This document shows, one piece after another, positions 25,610-34,330 of a stretch of 64,000 nucleotides of DNA. Position 1 is the first letter of the stretch; each line of letters starts with the position of its first letter. The notes under the pieces were generated by a model. It was not told the origin of the DNA. It saw only the letters and a list, made by a program, of their open reading frames with translations, and did no database searches. The translations under genes were made by a program, and so were the position numbers. Origin of the DNA: Geoanaerobacter pelophilus (GTDB lineage: Bacteria; Desulfobacterota; Desulfuromonadia; Geobacterales; DSM-12255); assembly GCF_018476885.1 (NCBI RefSeq), contig NZ_JAHCVJ010000006.1:62001-126000 (forward strand), written 5' to 3'.

Positions 25610-27232
25610 ATGTTCAAGAATCTGAAAGTGGCGACGCGGCTTTACGGGCTGATCGGGTTCATGGCGGTTTTGCTGTTGATCATCGGTTTTCTGGGGCTGC
25701 ATAGCGCAAAGCTGTCCGATGATGCGCTGGATACGGTCTACCTGGACCGGGTTGTGCCGTTGAAGGATTTGAAGGTCATTGCCGACATGTATGCGGTCAA
25801 CATTGTCGACACCTCGCATAAGGTGCGCAACGGCAATCTGCAATGGGGGGATGGCCGGAAAAATGTCGACGAGGCAGTAAAGACGATTGCCGAAAAATGG
25901 AAGGGCTACCTGGCGACCACCCTGGTGGCTGAAGAAAAGCGACTGGTGGAAGAGATCAGGCCGATGATGAAGGTGGCGGACGAGGCTGTGGCCAAACTTG
26001 GCGGAATACTGGCCAAAGAGGATGCCGATGCCCTGGCCCGTTTTACCATATCGGAACTGTATCCTGCCATCGATCCGGTGTCCGACAAGTTCGGCGAACT
26101 GGTGGATATTCAGCTCAAGGTTGCCAAGGAAGAACATCAGAGAAGCTCTGCAGAATACTTGATGACCAGAAACATCTCAATGGTGGCGATAGCTATCGGG
26201 GTGCTGCTCGCTTACTGTTTCGGCGTCTTGATCGTCCGTTCGGTCACGGGCCCGCTGAAGGCCGGGGTTGATGCCGCCCACCGGATTGCTGCAGGGGATC
26301 TGACGGTCGTCCTCGCAGCTGACTCCACGAACGAAACCGGTCAGTTGATGTCTGCCATGAAGCAGATGGTAGAACATCTGCGCGAGATGATCATGACCCT
26401 GAACGACATTTCGTCGTTCGTCGCTTCTGCCTCCAACCAACTCCATGCTACCTCTGAGCAGATCGCCAACGGCGCCGAAGAGGTGGCCAACCAGACCAAT
26501 ACCGTTGCCACGGCCAGTGAAGAGATGGCGGCAACCAGCAGCGATATTGCCCGTAACTGCACGATGGTGGCCGAGTCGTCCCGCTGTACCGCCGAATCGG
26601 CAACTGCCGGGGCAAAGGTGGTTGAAGAGACCATCAACGGCATGTGTCTGATTGCCGACCGGGTGCGAAGCAGCGCCAAGACGGTTGAGGCGTTGGGGAG
26701 CCGCTCTGACCAGATCGGTGAGATCGTCGGCACCATTGAGGATATTGCCGACCAGACCAACCTGCTGGCCTTGAATGCCGCCATCGAGGCTGCTCGCGCC
26801 GGGGAACAGGGGCGTGGTTTTGCTGTTGTGGCCGACGAGGTGCGAGCCCTGGCCGAGCGGACCACCAAGGCAACCCGCGAGATCGGCGACATGATCAAGG
26901 CGATCCAGAAAGAGACCCAGGATGCGGTGAAAGCGATGGATGAAGGGGTGCGCGAAGTGGAGAAGGGGGCTGAAACCTCGCAGAAATCCGGTACCGCCCT
27001 GAATGAGATCCTGCATTTGGTAAATGATGTCTCGATGCAGATCAGCCAGATAGCTACGGCATCGGAAGAGCAGACTGCCACCACCGGCGATCTGACCAGC
27101 AATATCCATCAGATCAGCGAGGTGGTTGAACAGACTGCCCGCGGTGCCGAGGAAACGGCGACTGCCGCAGCCCAGTTGGCGGCACAGGCCAGCGAGCTGC
27201 AGAACCTGGTGAGGCGGTTCAAGCTGACGTAA
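25610..27232 (+). CDS. Methyl-accepting chemotaxis protein
   Basis: Chemoreceptor of 540 residues: membrane helix (about 11-31), a periplasmic four-helix-bundle sensor (4HB_MCP, about 35-185), second helix (about 187-208), HAMP (about 210-262), then the signalling domain. Its conserved hairpin tip lies near residue 385 ([22 protein letters not shown]). The C-terminus ([12 protein letters not shown]) has no NWETF pentapeptide for CheR tethering. The ATG at 25610 is chosen because AGGAGGT lies 4 nt upstream; a start at 25547 would translate unrelated sequence. The ligand is unknown. It reports to CheA/CheW encoded elsewhere. Confidence 0.93.
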   Translation: MFKNLKVATRLYGLIGFMAVLLLIIGFLGLHSAKLSDDALDTVYLDRVVPLKDLKVIADMYAVNIVDTSHKVRNGNLQWGDGRKNVDEAVKTIAEKWKGYLATTLVAEEKRLVEEIRPMMKVADEAVAKLGGILAKEDADALARFTISELYPAIDPVSDKFGELVDIQLKVAKEEHQRSSAEYLMTRNISMVAIAIGVLLAYCFGVLIVRSVTGPLKAGVDAAHRIAAGDLTVVLAADSTNETGQLMSAMKQMVEHLREMIMTLNDISSFVASASNQLHATSEQIANGAEEVANQTNTVATASEEMAATSSDIARNCTMVAESSRCTAESATAGAKVVEETINGMCLIADRVRSSAKTVEALGSRSDQIGEIVGTIEDIADQTNLLALNAAIEAARAGEQGRGFAVVADEVRALAERTTKATREIGDMIKAIQKETQDAVKAMDEGVREVEKGAETSQKSGTALNEILHLVNDVSMQISQIATASEEQTATTGDLTSNIHQISEVVEQTARGAEETATAAAQLAAQASELQNLVRRFKLT

Positions 27233-27266
27233 TGCCAACTGCTGCTGAAAGCACTGTTTAGCTGGT

Positions 27267-28091
27267 TCAGTGCCTCATCATATCAAAGATGAACAGGAAG
27301 ATCTCGACCGCGATGAGAACGATGATGATCCATTCGAGGCGGGCGGAGCGGCGGGCGTGGGAGAGGCCGGCAAAGACCTCGTTGGTGTGGAGCAGGGTGT
27401 CGGATTTCTGCCTGATCTGGCTGTAGCGCTGGCGTAATTCGAACATGTTGTCCAGCGTTGCGTGGAAGCGGTCGGCCTCTTCGCTCTCCCAGGTTATATC
27501 AGGCTTGTCGAGGATCATGATGTGCGAGATGGAGCGGTATCTGAAGTCGAGGATGGTGGCGGCAGTGCGTGCCAGTTCGGAATCGGCGACTTTCAGCTCG
27601 CCGCGGCCAAGCCGGGCGATGATCTCTTCCATCCGGTCGAAGACCACGTCCACCAGTGCCTCCAGCTGCTCCAGGGCGACCGATTTGGCCAGGACATAGG
27701 CGATGATATCCAGGTAGACCCTCTCTCCTTGGGCTATGGTTGCCAGGTCGTTGGCAACGGTGCTCTTTTCCTCACGGTTGATCCGGAGTGCATAACGTTC
27801 ACGGTATGAAGTCGGCCGCAACGGCTTGGCTGCCGTTGTCCGCTGCGCCAGCAGGTCGAAAAACTTTTCCACGGCATCGTCAGGGCAGTTGAAGAATACT
27901 GCCGAACCAAAAGACGAGAGGTAGACCCGCGCTTCATCGAACCTGCTGTTTTCCATCTGGGCCAGGGTGGTCGGCGCAAGGATAAGCGGCTCTTCCCAGG
28001 AGAGTTTACGGCTGACGCCGAGCGCGCTCGCCAGCCGGTTGCGGTCGGTCTCGCCTTCAATGGCTACGGCAAGGAACGGGTACGTGGTCAT
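27267..28091 (-). CDS. DUF155/RMD1-family membrane protein
   Basis: A 274-residue protein of the family that includes yeast RMD1 and human RMND1. The core has segments AVFFNCPDDAVEKFFDLL (about 68-85) and AYVLAKSVALEQLE. A helical region and a single C-terminal membrane helix (about 250-270, WIIIVLIAVEIFLFIFDM) anchor it with the bulk in the cytoplasm. The ATG at 28091 is used, since further upstream lies the end of the aminotransferase gene, 7 nt away. Function in bacteria is unknown. Last gene of a three-gene minus-strand operon. Confidence 0.85.
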   Translation of the reverse strand: MTTYPFLAVAIEGETDRNRLASALGVSRKLSWEEPLILAPTTLAQMENSRFDEARVYLSSFGSAVFFNCPDDAVEKFFDLLAQRTTAAKPLRPTSYRERYALRINREEKSTVANDLATIAQGERVYLDIIAYVLAKSVALEQLEALVDVVFDRMEEIIARLGRGELKVADSELARTAATILDFRYRSISHIMILDKPDITWESEEADRFHATLDNMFELRQRYSQIRQKSDTLLHTNEVFAGLSHARRSARLEWIIIVLIAVEIFLFIFDMMRH

Positions 28092-28098
28092 GGTGCTC

Positions 28099-29277
28099 TC
28101 ATTTCGTAATGGCGCGGAACCTCGCCACTGCCTCGGGGATGATGTCATCGCTAATGTTGCCGAAGGCGAGCCGCAAATATGAGGTGAGTGACGGGCCGAA
28201 CACTTCGCCGGGAAGGGTGAGAATCCCGGCCTCTTCCACCAGTTTCCTGGCAACCTTTCTCCCTGTTTGATCATGGAACGGGTGTTTCACCCAGGCAAAA
28301 AAGGCGCCGCTGGTGACCAGTTCGAACCGGTTGCCCGGTTTGGTGAATTCATCGCGGAACTGGTCGTGACGGCGTTGCATCATCCGGCAGTTGTCCCTGA
28401 CCCAGTCGTCCAGGTTTTCGGTGCCGTATTTGACCGCCAGTTGGCTGATCCTCGGCTGGCAGACGGTCATGGTGTCCTGGGCCTTGAGCACCTGACGGAT
28501 GAATTCTGCGGATGCCGCCAGCATGCCGGCTCGGAACCCGGTAAGGGCGTAGGTTTTGCCGAACGACATGATCTGGATGAAGTTGTCCGGCCAGTCTGGC
28601 CGGGTAAACAGGTTGTGGGGGCGCGGGCTGCCGGCAATGAAGTCCGCATAGGTTTCGTCCAGCACCAGAGCAATGTCGTGTTTGCTGGCGATTTCGTGCA
28701 GCTCTGCGATGATCTCCGGCGGGGTCACGGCGCCGGTCGGGTTGCTCGGGGTAACAATGAGCATGGCCCGTGTTTTAGGGGTTATCAGCGCGGCAATGGT
28801 TGCCGGGTCCGGGATGCCGGCGTTCTCCGGGATAAATGGTGCCGGCACCATCTTGATGCCGAGGATGGCGAGTGCCATCGGGTGGTCGAAATAGGCCGGT
28901 TCCTGGACAATGACTTCGTCACCCGGTTGACACAGGCCGAGCATTGCCAGCCAGAACGCCTGGCTCGCCCCGACGGTCAGGCTGATCTGGGCCGGATCGA
29001 TCTCTGCACCGTAGATCCTGCGGTATCGTGCGCACACCGCTTCCCTGACTTCCGGAAGACCTTCGTCCGGAGTGTAGCGCGCGATCATCGGGTCGTTCAG
29101 CAGCTCTTTCATCTGTGCCGTCATCTCAGGGGCAGGGGGGTAGGATGGGACTGCCTGGCAGAGATCGATCAGCGGCTGATCGCGGTCTTTGCGTCCTGCC
29201 AGCCAGCCGAGGACCTCGGTGATCGGGGGAGGATGGACAGCGGCAACGGCGGGGTTGATTCGGTACGTCATCGTCAT
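28099..29277 (-). CDS. PLP-dependent class I/II aminotransferase
   Basis: Fold-type I aminotransferase of 392 residues. The PLP-binding Lys is in SFGKTYALTGFRAG near residue 236, the Asn/Pro motif TPSNPTGAV near 174, and the Asp/Tyr pair of LVLDETYAD near 206. A C-terminal Arg region (YLRLAFGNI) would bind the substrate carboxylate. The amino donor and substrate cannot be told; aspartate- or aromatic-type enzymes are possible. The first ATG shares a base with the upstream lipoprotein stop. A second ATG 6 nt later is better spaced from GAGG and may be the real start. Confidence 0.88.
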   Translation of the reverse strand: MTMTYRINPAVAAVHPPPITEVLGWLAGRKDRDQPLIDLCQAVPSYPPAPEMTAQMKELLNDPMIARYTPDEGLPEVREAVCARYRRIYGAEIDPAQISLTVGASQAFWLAMLGLCQPGDEVIVQEPAYFDHPMALAILGIKMVPAPFIPENAGIPDPATIAALITPKTRAMLIVTPSNPTGAVTPPEIIAELHEIASKHDIALVLDETYADFIAGSPRPHNLFTRPDWPDNFIQIMSFGKTYALTGFRAGMLAASAEFIRQVLKAQDTMTVCQPRISQLAVKYGTENLDDWVRDNCRMMQRRHDQFRDEFTKPGNRFELVTSGAFFAWVKHPFHDQTGRKVARKLVEEAGILTLPGEVFGPSLTSYLRLAFGNISDDIIPEAVARFRAITK

Positions 29278-29870
29278 TACCTCTTTATCGGCGCGCCGAG
29301 CCGAGTCAGGTCATCGCATTTCCCGGTAAGTTCGCACTTCTTGCGGTACATCATGACGGCATTCTCCTGATATTTCACCTTTTCGAACATTGCCCCGGCT
29401 TTCGCGCAGATATCAGCGGTGATATCTTTGCCGTCATGGAGGTCTGTCACCTTTTTGTTGAGACAGAGGTCAAAGAGGAAGTTGGCAAGCCTTGTTTTTT
29501 GCAAGACCCCCAGCTGCTCGATGTCAATGCTTGACAAGGACGCATTGTATGAGGTCGCGGCAGCCATCCCTTTTTCAAAGTAGGCAATCCCTTCATCGGG
29601 CAGCGAGTTGTTGATGAGGAATACCCCGAGTTCTGCACATGGGTTGTAGCGGTCGCCGAACAGCTTTTTGTAAACAGCGATGTCGCCTTCCAGACAGCGC
29701 TTGGCTACCGAGGAGTCGATTCCACCTGCCTGTTTGGGCTGTTCACGCTCCAGCACCAACTCCCTGCCGGTTGTGGAAACATATTTGGTCGGGGCGCAAC
29801 CGGCGGCCTGTGAGATCAGTAAGGAAAAAATGGCCAGCCGCAGTAAAGAGCATCTGTCGAAAATTTTCAT
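29277..29870 (-). CDS. Putative lipoprotein of unknown function
   Basis: 197 residues with a lipoprotein signal (hydrophobic about 8-22, lipobox-like SQAAGC, Cys at residue 25). The mature part is helical with paired cysteines (KRCLEG, YNPCAEL, FDLCLN, ADICAKAG, KKCELTGKC), which may form periplasmic disulfides in Sel1- or TPR-like repeats. AAGGGA precedes the ATG. It is the first gene of the operon with the aminotransferase and DUF155 gene; the reason for that grouping is not clear. Confidence 0.7.
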   Translation of the reverse strand: MKIFDRCSLLRLAIFSLLISQAAGCAPTKYVSTTGRELVLEREQPKQAGGIDSSVAKRCLEGDIAVYKKLFGDRYNPCAELGVFLINNSLPDEGIAYFEKGMAAATSYNASLSSIDIEQLGVLQKTRLANFLFDLCLNKKVTDLHDGKDITADICAKAGAMFEKVKYQENAVMMYRKKCELTGKCDDLTRLGAPIKR

Positions 29871-29905
29871 GGGATCCCTTTGCCTGAATAAAAGATTTAA
29901 GATGA

Positions 29906-29919
29906 TTGACCTGTGTCAA
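29906..29919. promoter_or_regulatory. Inverted repeat TTGAC-N4-GTCAA between divergent genes
   Basis: TTGACCTGTGTCAA at 29906-29919 is a 5-bp dyad in the 117-nt region between the minus-strand lipoprotein operon and the cupin gene. Its left arm could also serve as a -35 box (TTGACC) for the cupin, with TATCGT 15 nt downstream. An operator role is inferred only from position and symmetry. Confidence 0.4.
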
Positions 29920-29987
29920 CAACGCGTATCGTTATCTCTGGTAAACTCTATACCATAGAAAGAGACATTTCGCGACAGGAGGACGTC

Positions 29988-30305
29988 ATGAGTATCACGG
30001 TGGAGCAGGTGAATCTGGTCGAAGCGGTGGGGTATCAAGCGGGAGCGGTGGTCAGCAAGACGCTGGTGGACAAAAAGGTTGGAACCATCACCCTCTTCGC
30101 CTTTGATAAAGGGCAGGGGCTCTCTGAACATACAGCCCCTTACGACGCGGTGGTGCAGGTTATTGACGGTGAGGCTCTGGTGACCATCAGCGGTAGCGAT
30201 TACCAGGTCAGGACCGGCGAGCTGATCGTTATGCCGGCAAATCACCCCCATTCGTTACGCGCTGAGACGCCGTTCAAGATGATGCTGGTTATGATCAGGG
30301 CTTAA
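29988..30305 (+). CDS. Single-domain cupin protein
   Basis: 105 residues forming one cupin barrel: motif 1 is degenerate (LSEHTAPYDAVVQVIDGEA, about 45-63) with one His and a Glu/Asp replacement, and motif 2 is GELIVMPANHPHSLRA (about 77-92). Some metal ligands (His49 and the motif 2 His residues) remain, so metal binding is possible. The ATG at 29988 has AGGAGGA 4 nt upstream. Members of this family serve as small sensors or storage-type domains; no enzyme activity can be assigned. It stands alone, divergent from the lipoprotein operon. Confidence 0.85.
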   Translation: MSITVEQVNLVEAVGYQAGAVVSKTLVDKKVGTITLFAFDKGQGLSEHTAPYDAVVQVIDGEALVTISGSDYQVRTGELIVMPANHPHSLRAETPFKMMLVMIRA

Positions 30306-30732
30306 GCCGGTTTTGCCGTCAATTGTAACTCTTTAGTTGTAATTTTGCTAACATGTTGATTGTATTGATGTTTGTCGGTTTTGGCTGATTCCACAATGCC
30401 TGTGGATAACATTGTGTAAACAATGTGAAGAGTTTGCATAACTGTCACAAAAAATAACCACCTTTGCGATTTGCCTAAATAATAGGCAGGGGATTCTGCT
30501 TGGGGTGATAGGGAAATATTTCAATAATTACGACTAGTTGTGTAAGTGTTGGAAATGGTTGTGTAACCACCCTGTCAAGAGTTTTCTCTCCTGTTTATTA
30601 ATATTTTTGATTCAAGCCCCTCGCTTTAAATCGCTTGACTTGCCCCCTGTTCCTGTGTTAAGGAATAATCCCTTTTAATTCAATATGTTAATAGTGAATT
30701 GCAGGTTGAAATTGATCCGTCGGAGGGGTGAA
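30306..30732. other. 427-nt AT-rich intergenic stretch upstream of the acyl-CoA synthetase
   Basis: No gene seen. It holds three TTGTGTAA motifs (30412-30420, 30538-30546, 30559-30567), the last in the form TGGTTGTGTAAC that is also found in the tandem repeat at 21154. A small stem TGCCT-N7-AGGCA lies near 30473-30489. A possible -35 box TTGACT (30635-30640) with TAAGGA 18 nt downstream would give a promoter about 65 nt before the ATG. The arrangement looks like a regulated promoter region. Confidence 0.55.
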
Positions 30733-32376
30733 ATGGCACAGCAACTCGAATACACAGTAGGCGGGCTTCTCGATCACATTGCGGCGCGTTATCCTGACAA
30801 CGACGCTCTGGTCTACCCGGAACGCGGGTTGCGCTATTCATACCGGGAGTTCAATGAGCTCTGCCGGCAGGTTGCCAAGGGGCTGCTGAAGCTGGGGATC
30901 AAAAAGGGTGACAATATCGCCATCTGGGCCTACAACGTCCCCGAATGGGTAGTGCTCATGTTTGCCGGCGCCAAGATCGGCGCTGTCCTGGTAACGGTCA
31001 ACACGGCCTACAAGACTGCCGAGCTGGAATACATCCTCAATCAGTCCGATTCCACCACGCTGTTCATGGTTAAATCCTGGAAAGACACCGATTATGTGGC
31101 AACCCTGAACGAGGTGGTGCCGGAACTGGCAACTTCGGAGCCGGGCAAACTCGACAACGCCAAGGTGCCGTTTCTCAAGACCGTGGTCTTTATCGGCGAT
31201 GAGACGCCGGCCGGCATGCTTAACTTTGCACGGGTCGCGGAGATGGGTAAAGAGGTCACCGACGCCGAACTGGCGGCGGTTGAGGCAACGGTCGACAAGC
31301 ATGATACCATTCAAATGCAGTACACCTCCGGCACCACCGGCTTTCCCAAAGGGGTCATGCTGACCAGCCATAACCTGGTTAACAACGGCTTCTTCATCGG
31401 CGAGTGCATGAAGTTCACTGACAAGGACCGGCTCTGTATCCCGGTGCCGTTCTTCCACTGCTTTGGGTCGGTGTTGGCGGTTCTGGCATCGGTTAGCCAC
31501 GGGACCGCCATGGTTCCGGTGGAGATCTTCGACCCGCTCAAAGTGTTGCAGACTATTGAAAAAGAGCGTTGTACGGCGGTCCATGGCGTTCCGACCATGT
31601 TCATTGCCGAGCTGGAGCACCCGGAATTCAGCAAGTTTGACCTCTCCACCCTGCGTACCGGCATCATGGCCGGTTCGGTGTGCCCGATCGAGGTGATGAA
31701 ACGGGCTGTCAAGGATATGCACCTTACCGAGATCACCAGCGTCTACGGCCAGACCGAGTCTTCTCCCGGCATCACCCAGACCCGTACCGAAGATTCCATT
31801 GAGTTGCGGGTTTCCACTGTAGGCCGGGCGCTTCCAGGGGCTGAGGTGAAGATCGTTGATATCGAGAACGGCGCTACCCTGCCGCCGGGCAAACAGGGGG
31901 AACTCTGTGCTCGTGGCTATATGGTGATGAAAGGGTACTACAAAATGCCGGAGGAGACCGCCAAGGTTATTGACAGCGATGGCTGGCTCCACACCGGCGA
32001 CCTGGCGGTGATGGATGAGAACGGCTACTGCAAGATCACTGGCAGGATCAAGCAGATGATAATCCGCGGCGGCGAGAACATCTATCCGAAAGAGATAGAG
32101 GAGTTCCTCTACACCCACCCGAAGGTTTCCGATGTGCAGATCTACGGGGTGCCGGACCGCAAGTACGGCGAGCAGGTCATGGCAGCGATCATCCTGAAAA
32201 AAGGGGTGGAGATGACCGAGGACGAGGTCAAGGAATTCTGCAAAGGCAAGATCGCCAACTACAAAATCCCCAAGTATGTGAAGTTTGTCGATGGCTATCC
32301 CATGACCGCCAGCGGCAAGATTCAGAAGTTCAAGCTGAGGGATATGGCGATTAAGGAGCTGCACCTGGAAGAATAG
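30733..32376 (+). CDS. AMP-forming acyl-CoA synthetase (ACSF2/YngI-like)
   Basis: Activates a carboxylic acid to its CoA thioester with ATP, giving AMP and PPi. The 547 residues carry the AMP-binding P-loop-like motif YTSGTTGFPKG near 195, VYGQTESSPG near 345, TGDLAVMDENGY near 433, and the catalytic Lys of SGKIQKFKLR near 533. It resembles medium/long-chain fatty acid or acetoacetate-type ligases. The ATG at 30733 follows GGAGGGG; an ATG 48 nt upstream has a poorer site. It probably feeds organic acids to beta-oxidation; no such genes are adjacent. Multiple TTGTGTAA motifs upstream suggest regulation. Confidence 0.9.
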   Translation: MAQQLEYTVGGLLDHIAARYPDNDALVYPERGLRYSYREFNELCRQVAKGLLKLGIKKGDNIAIWAYNVPEWVVLMFAGAKIGAVLVTVNTAYKTAELEYILNQSDSTTLFMVKSWKDTDYVATLNEVVPELATSEPGKLDNAKVPFLKTVVFIGDETPAGMLNFARVAEMGKEVTDAELAAVEATVDKHDTIQMQYTSGTTGFPKGVMLTSHNLVNNGFFIGECMKFTDKDRLCIPVPFFHCFGSVLAVLASVSHGTAMVPVEIFDPLKVLQTIEKERCTAVHGVPTMFIAELEHPEFSKFDLSTLRTGIMAGSVCPIEVMKRAVKDMHLTEITSVYGQTESSPGITQTRTEDSIELRVSTVGRALPGAEVKIVDIENGATLPPGKQGELCARGYMVMKGYYKMPEETAKVIDSDGWLHTGDLAVMDENGYCKITGRIKQMIIRGGENIYPKEIEEFLYTHPKVSDVQIYGVPDRKYGEQVMAAIILKKGVEMTEDEVKEFCKGKIANYKIPKYVKFVDGYPMTASGKIQKFKLRDMAIKELHLEE

Positions 32377-32389
32377 GCGGGAGCGCGGC

Positions 32390-32490
32390 TTTTGCGCGAT
32401 TTCGGCGTTGGTTTTCGTCGCCAGTTTGTGCGACATAGCGCTGCTATGTCTCCGCACGGCTTCTCAACCGCCTTGAACTCGCATCAAAAT
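32390..32490. repeat. REP-like palindromic intergenic element
   Basis: An imperfect inverted repeat of about 100 bp. The core GACATAGC (32432-32439) pairs exactly with GCTATGTC (32443-32450). Outer arms TTTGCGCGATTTC (from 32391) and GAACTCGCATCAAAA (to about 32489) are also roughly complementary, as are GTGC/GCAC around the core. It lies between the acyl-CoA synthetase stop and a shared terminator. From memory, elements with a GACATAGC-GCT-GCTATGTC core recur in Geobacter intergenic regions. Confidence 0.6.
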
Positions 32491-32517
32491 CCACCCTCCT
32501 GGCAGTGGTCAGAATAA

Positions 32518-32552
32518 AAAAAACCCGCTCATCGCAAGATGGCGGGTTTTTT
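32518..32552. terminator. Bidirectional intrinsic terminator
   Basis: AAAAAACCCGC-T-CATC-GCAA-GATG-GCGGGTTTTTT. A 6-bp A/T stretch, CCCGC/GCGGG, one bulged T, and CATC/GATG close a GCAA tetraloop. With an A-run on one side and a T-run on the other, it can end both the plus-strand acyl-CoA synthetase transcript and the minus-strand methyltransferase transcript, which converge here. Confidence 0.92.
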
Positions 32553-32556
32553 CGTG

Positions 32557-33162
32557 TCAGGCCGGTTTGTGCATCAGGTAGGTGACGAACTCTTCACCGA
32601 TCCTGCTGTCGACCAGTTCGCAGCCTTCATTCAGAAAGCGGCGCTGGACATCGAATTTGTCCTGCAGTGGGATGCCGGAGAGAATGAGCGTGCCGCCAGG
32701 CCTGGTCATGGCAGTCATCTCCCCGGCAAGCAGAAGGTGAATGTCGGCGTAGATGTTGGCAAGGATCAGATCAAAGGTTGCTCCGGCAATGCAGGACAGT
32801 TCGCCGCAGACGGTCGCAATGCGGGTCTGGGTATGGTTGAGTAGGACGTTCTCGACACCGGAAACTGCGGCCTTCCAGTCGATGTCTATGGCGGTAACGG
32901 CAGCGGCGCCGAGCCGTGCTGCGGCTATCGCCAGGATGCCGGTGCCGCTCCCCAGGTCGAGGACGCTGGTCTGGGCCAGGTCTCCCAGTCCGGCCAGGAA
33001 CTCCAGGCAGGCAGCAGTGGTCTCGTGTTCCCCCGAGCCGAACGCACCCTTCCGGCCGAGGATGATCGGTGTTCCGCACCCGGCAGGCAACGGGTCTCCT
33101 TCCGGAATTATGGTGAATGGCCCGATGGTGAAAGATTTGAAGATTCTACCGTAATTGGACAT
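32557..33162 (-). CDS. PrmA-like SAM-dependent methyltransferase, short form
   Basis: The 201 residues from ATG 33162 contain the PrmA-type motif AFGSGEHETT near 40, SAM motif I VLDLGSGTGILAI near 60, an acidic motif AIDID near 84 and the catalytic-type LANIYADIH near 123 (in place of NPxY/NIL). Ribosomal L11 methyltransferases are about 300 residues with an N-terminal substrate-recognition domain that this protein lacks. It resembles the compact protein-lysine methyltransferases (for example ETF-beta-type). Target unknown. It ends at the shared terminator and is 87 nt from the outer-membrane protein gene behind it. Confidence 0.75.
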   Translation of the reverse strand: MSNYGRIFKSFTIGPFTIIPEGDPLPAGCGTPIILGRKGAFGSGEHETTAACLEFLAGLGDLAQTSVLDLGSGTGILAIAAARLGAAAVTAIDIDWKAAVSGVENVLLNHTQTRIATVCGELSCIAGATFDLILANIYADIHLLLAGEMTAMTRPGGTLILSGIPLQDKFDVQRRFLNEGCELVDSRIGEEFVTYLMHKPA

Positions 33163-33248
33163 GGTCAGGTTCCTTGCCGTGCGGTTTCTGATAAAAAAAG
33201 GGGCCTGCCTGATAGAGGTGGCCCCGTTGTGAAGATTAGGCAATCAGA

Positions 33249-34163
33249 TCAAAATGCGTAGACAAACTTACCCCAGAGGTTGTTGCCTTGCGGGCGGTTG
33301 CAGGTTTCCACCTCAAACTGGTATTTAACGGCAAAACTCATGTTCTTGTAGTCGTACTTGACCTGTGGGCCGACGGACAGGGCATAGCCGAGGTTTTTCC
33401 TGACCTGCTCCCCATGCTGCTCGTCATGGGTTACCTGCTGGTAATAGTAGCCTCCGGCGCCGAGGCTCCAGGGGCCGATATGCTTGCCGACGGTGTAGTC
33501 AAGATGCAACTCGTTGCCTGACTGGTAGTCGGTGTCGTTGTTCTTGGTGTTCATGTCATACATGACCTTGGCGGAAACTTCGTGGCCTTTGTCGCAGAGG
33601 TAGGTTGCAGCAAAGACCGGTTCGAAGGTGAAGTAGTTTCTGCCGGGATTTGCCAGGCGGTTTTTGTCATAGTCGCCGGTGGGGATGAAGATATCCAGGC
33701 CGAAAACCGCGTGCAGGTTCTTGTTGAAGTGCCAGCTGAGAATCAGCGGGTCGATGATGATGTCGCCCAGTCCGAATTTGCTCTGACTGATTTTCCCGCC
33801 TGGCGTAGTGGCGGTTGCATCGACATTCAGCACCGGGATGAATGTTTGCAACCCCCAGTTTGCTCCGAGAAAGGTCTTGTCAGTAACATGGAGAAAGCGG
33901 AAGACATTGCCGGTCACGTTCAGCTTGAAGCCTGGGTCGGAGCTTTTGCCGTCATTGTCATTGAGCCTGTCGGCCGAGTACCAGGTAAAGTAATCAAGGA
34001 AGTAGGTCCCTGGCGGTGGGACGGCGCCTGACATGAAATCTTCAGCACCGTTAGGGTAAGCGCCTCCCCCACCTTCGGTGGCCGCTGCCGTAGCTGCCAG
34101 CGCCAGGATCAGCAAAAGTGAAGCGATCAGTGACCTGGTCAAAGAGCTGAGTTTGCGAATCAT
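33249..34163 (-). CDS. Outer-membrane channel-like protein (phenol MetA degradation family)
   Basis: 304 residues with a signal peptide (about 1-28, cut near AAA-TEG), a beta-rich body with alternating hydrophobic residues and a terminal aromatic (KFVYAF) typical of outer-membrane barrels. The pattern PPPGTYFLDYFTWYSADRLND and GLGDIIIDPLILSWHF match the SphA/MetA-type transporters that take up hydrophobic or aromatic compounds. The actual substrate is unknown. AGGA precedes the ATG. Upstream lies a divergent small membrane protein gene with operator-like repeats between them. Confidence 0.82.
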   Translation of the reverse strand: MIRKLSSLTRSLIASLLLILALAATAAATEGGGGAYPNGAEDFMSGAVPPPGTYFLDYFTWYSADRLNDNDGKSSDPGFKLNVTGNVFRFLHVTDKTFLGANWGLQTFIPVLNVDATATTPGGKISQSKFGLGDIIIDPLILSWHFNKNLHAVFGLDIFIPTGDYDKNRLANPGRNYFTFEPVFAATYLCDKGHEVSAKVMYDMNTKNNDTDYQSGNELHLDYTVGKHIGPWSLGAGGYYYQQVTHDEQHGEQVRKNLGYALSVGPQVKYDYKNMSFAVKYQFEVETCNRPQGNNLWGKFVYAF

Positions 34164-34259
34164 TGAAAAATCCTCCCATTATTAAATTGGTGACCAACAT
34201 AGCTATTTTGAGTGCGCATTATTAACAATATTAGATGGCGGGCGCAAGAAAGAATCTTT

Positions 34260-34294
34260 TGCTGGACTTTGTGCCAGCAGATTTTGTATACAGT
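34260..34294. promoter_or_regulatory. Operator-like repeats in the divergent 34.2 kb region
   Basis: Inverted repeat TGCTGG (34260-34265) / CCAGCA (34274-34279), then TTGTATACAGT (34284-34294). The latter equals the left part of the palindrome in the citrate synthase promoter (35714). The region lies between the barrel protein (minus strand) and the 52-residue membrane protein and peptidase (plus strand). Confidence 0.45.
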
Positions 34295-34330
34295 GCTGTT
34301 ACCGAGACTGAGCGGGCGACAGGAGAGAGT

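Noticed and set aside
26177-27238. A 353-codon minus-strand frame opposite the chemoreceptor
   Set aside because: The chemoreceptor frame has complete HAMP and signalling motifs; the opposite frame is a low-complexity Gly/Leu/His shadow.
27251-27273. GCACTG/CAGTGC hairpin between the chemoreceptor and DUF155 genes as a terminator
   Set aside because: The 6-bp stem overlaps the DUF155 stop codon and lacks T-runs on either side.
30446-30520. A possible c-di-GMP riboswitch upstream of the acyl-CoA synthetase
   Set aside because: Only fragments (TTTGCG, a small TGCCT/AGGCA stem) recall the class; the conserved core and tetraloop receptor are missing.
30838-32457. A 539-codon open frame on the minus strand opposite the acyl-CoA synthetase
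   Set aside because: It is the exact antisense of a well-conserved enzyme, has no domain pattern, and arises from the GC-rich third codon positions of the real gene.
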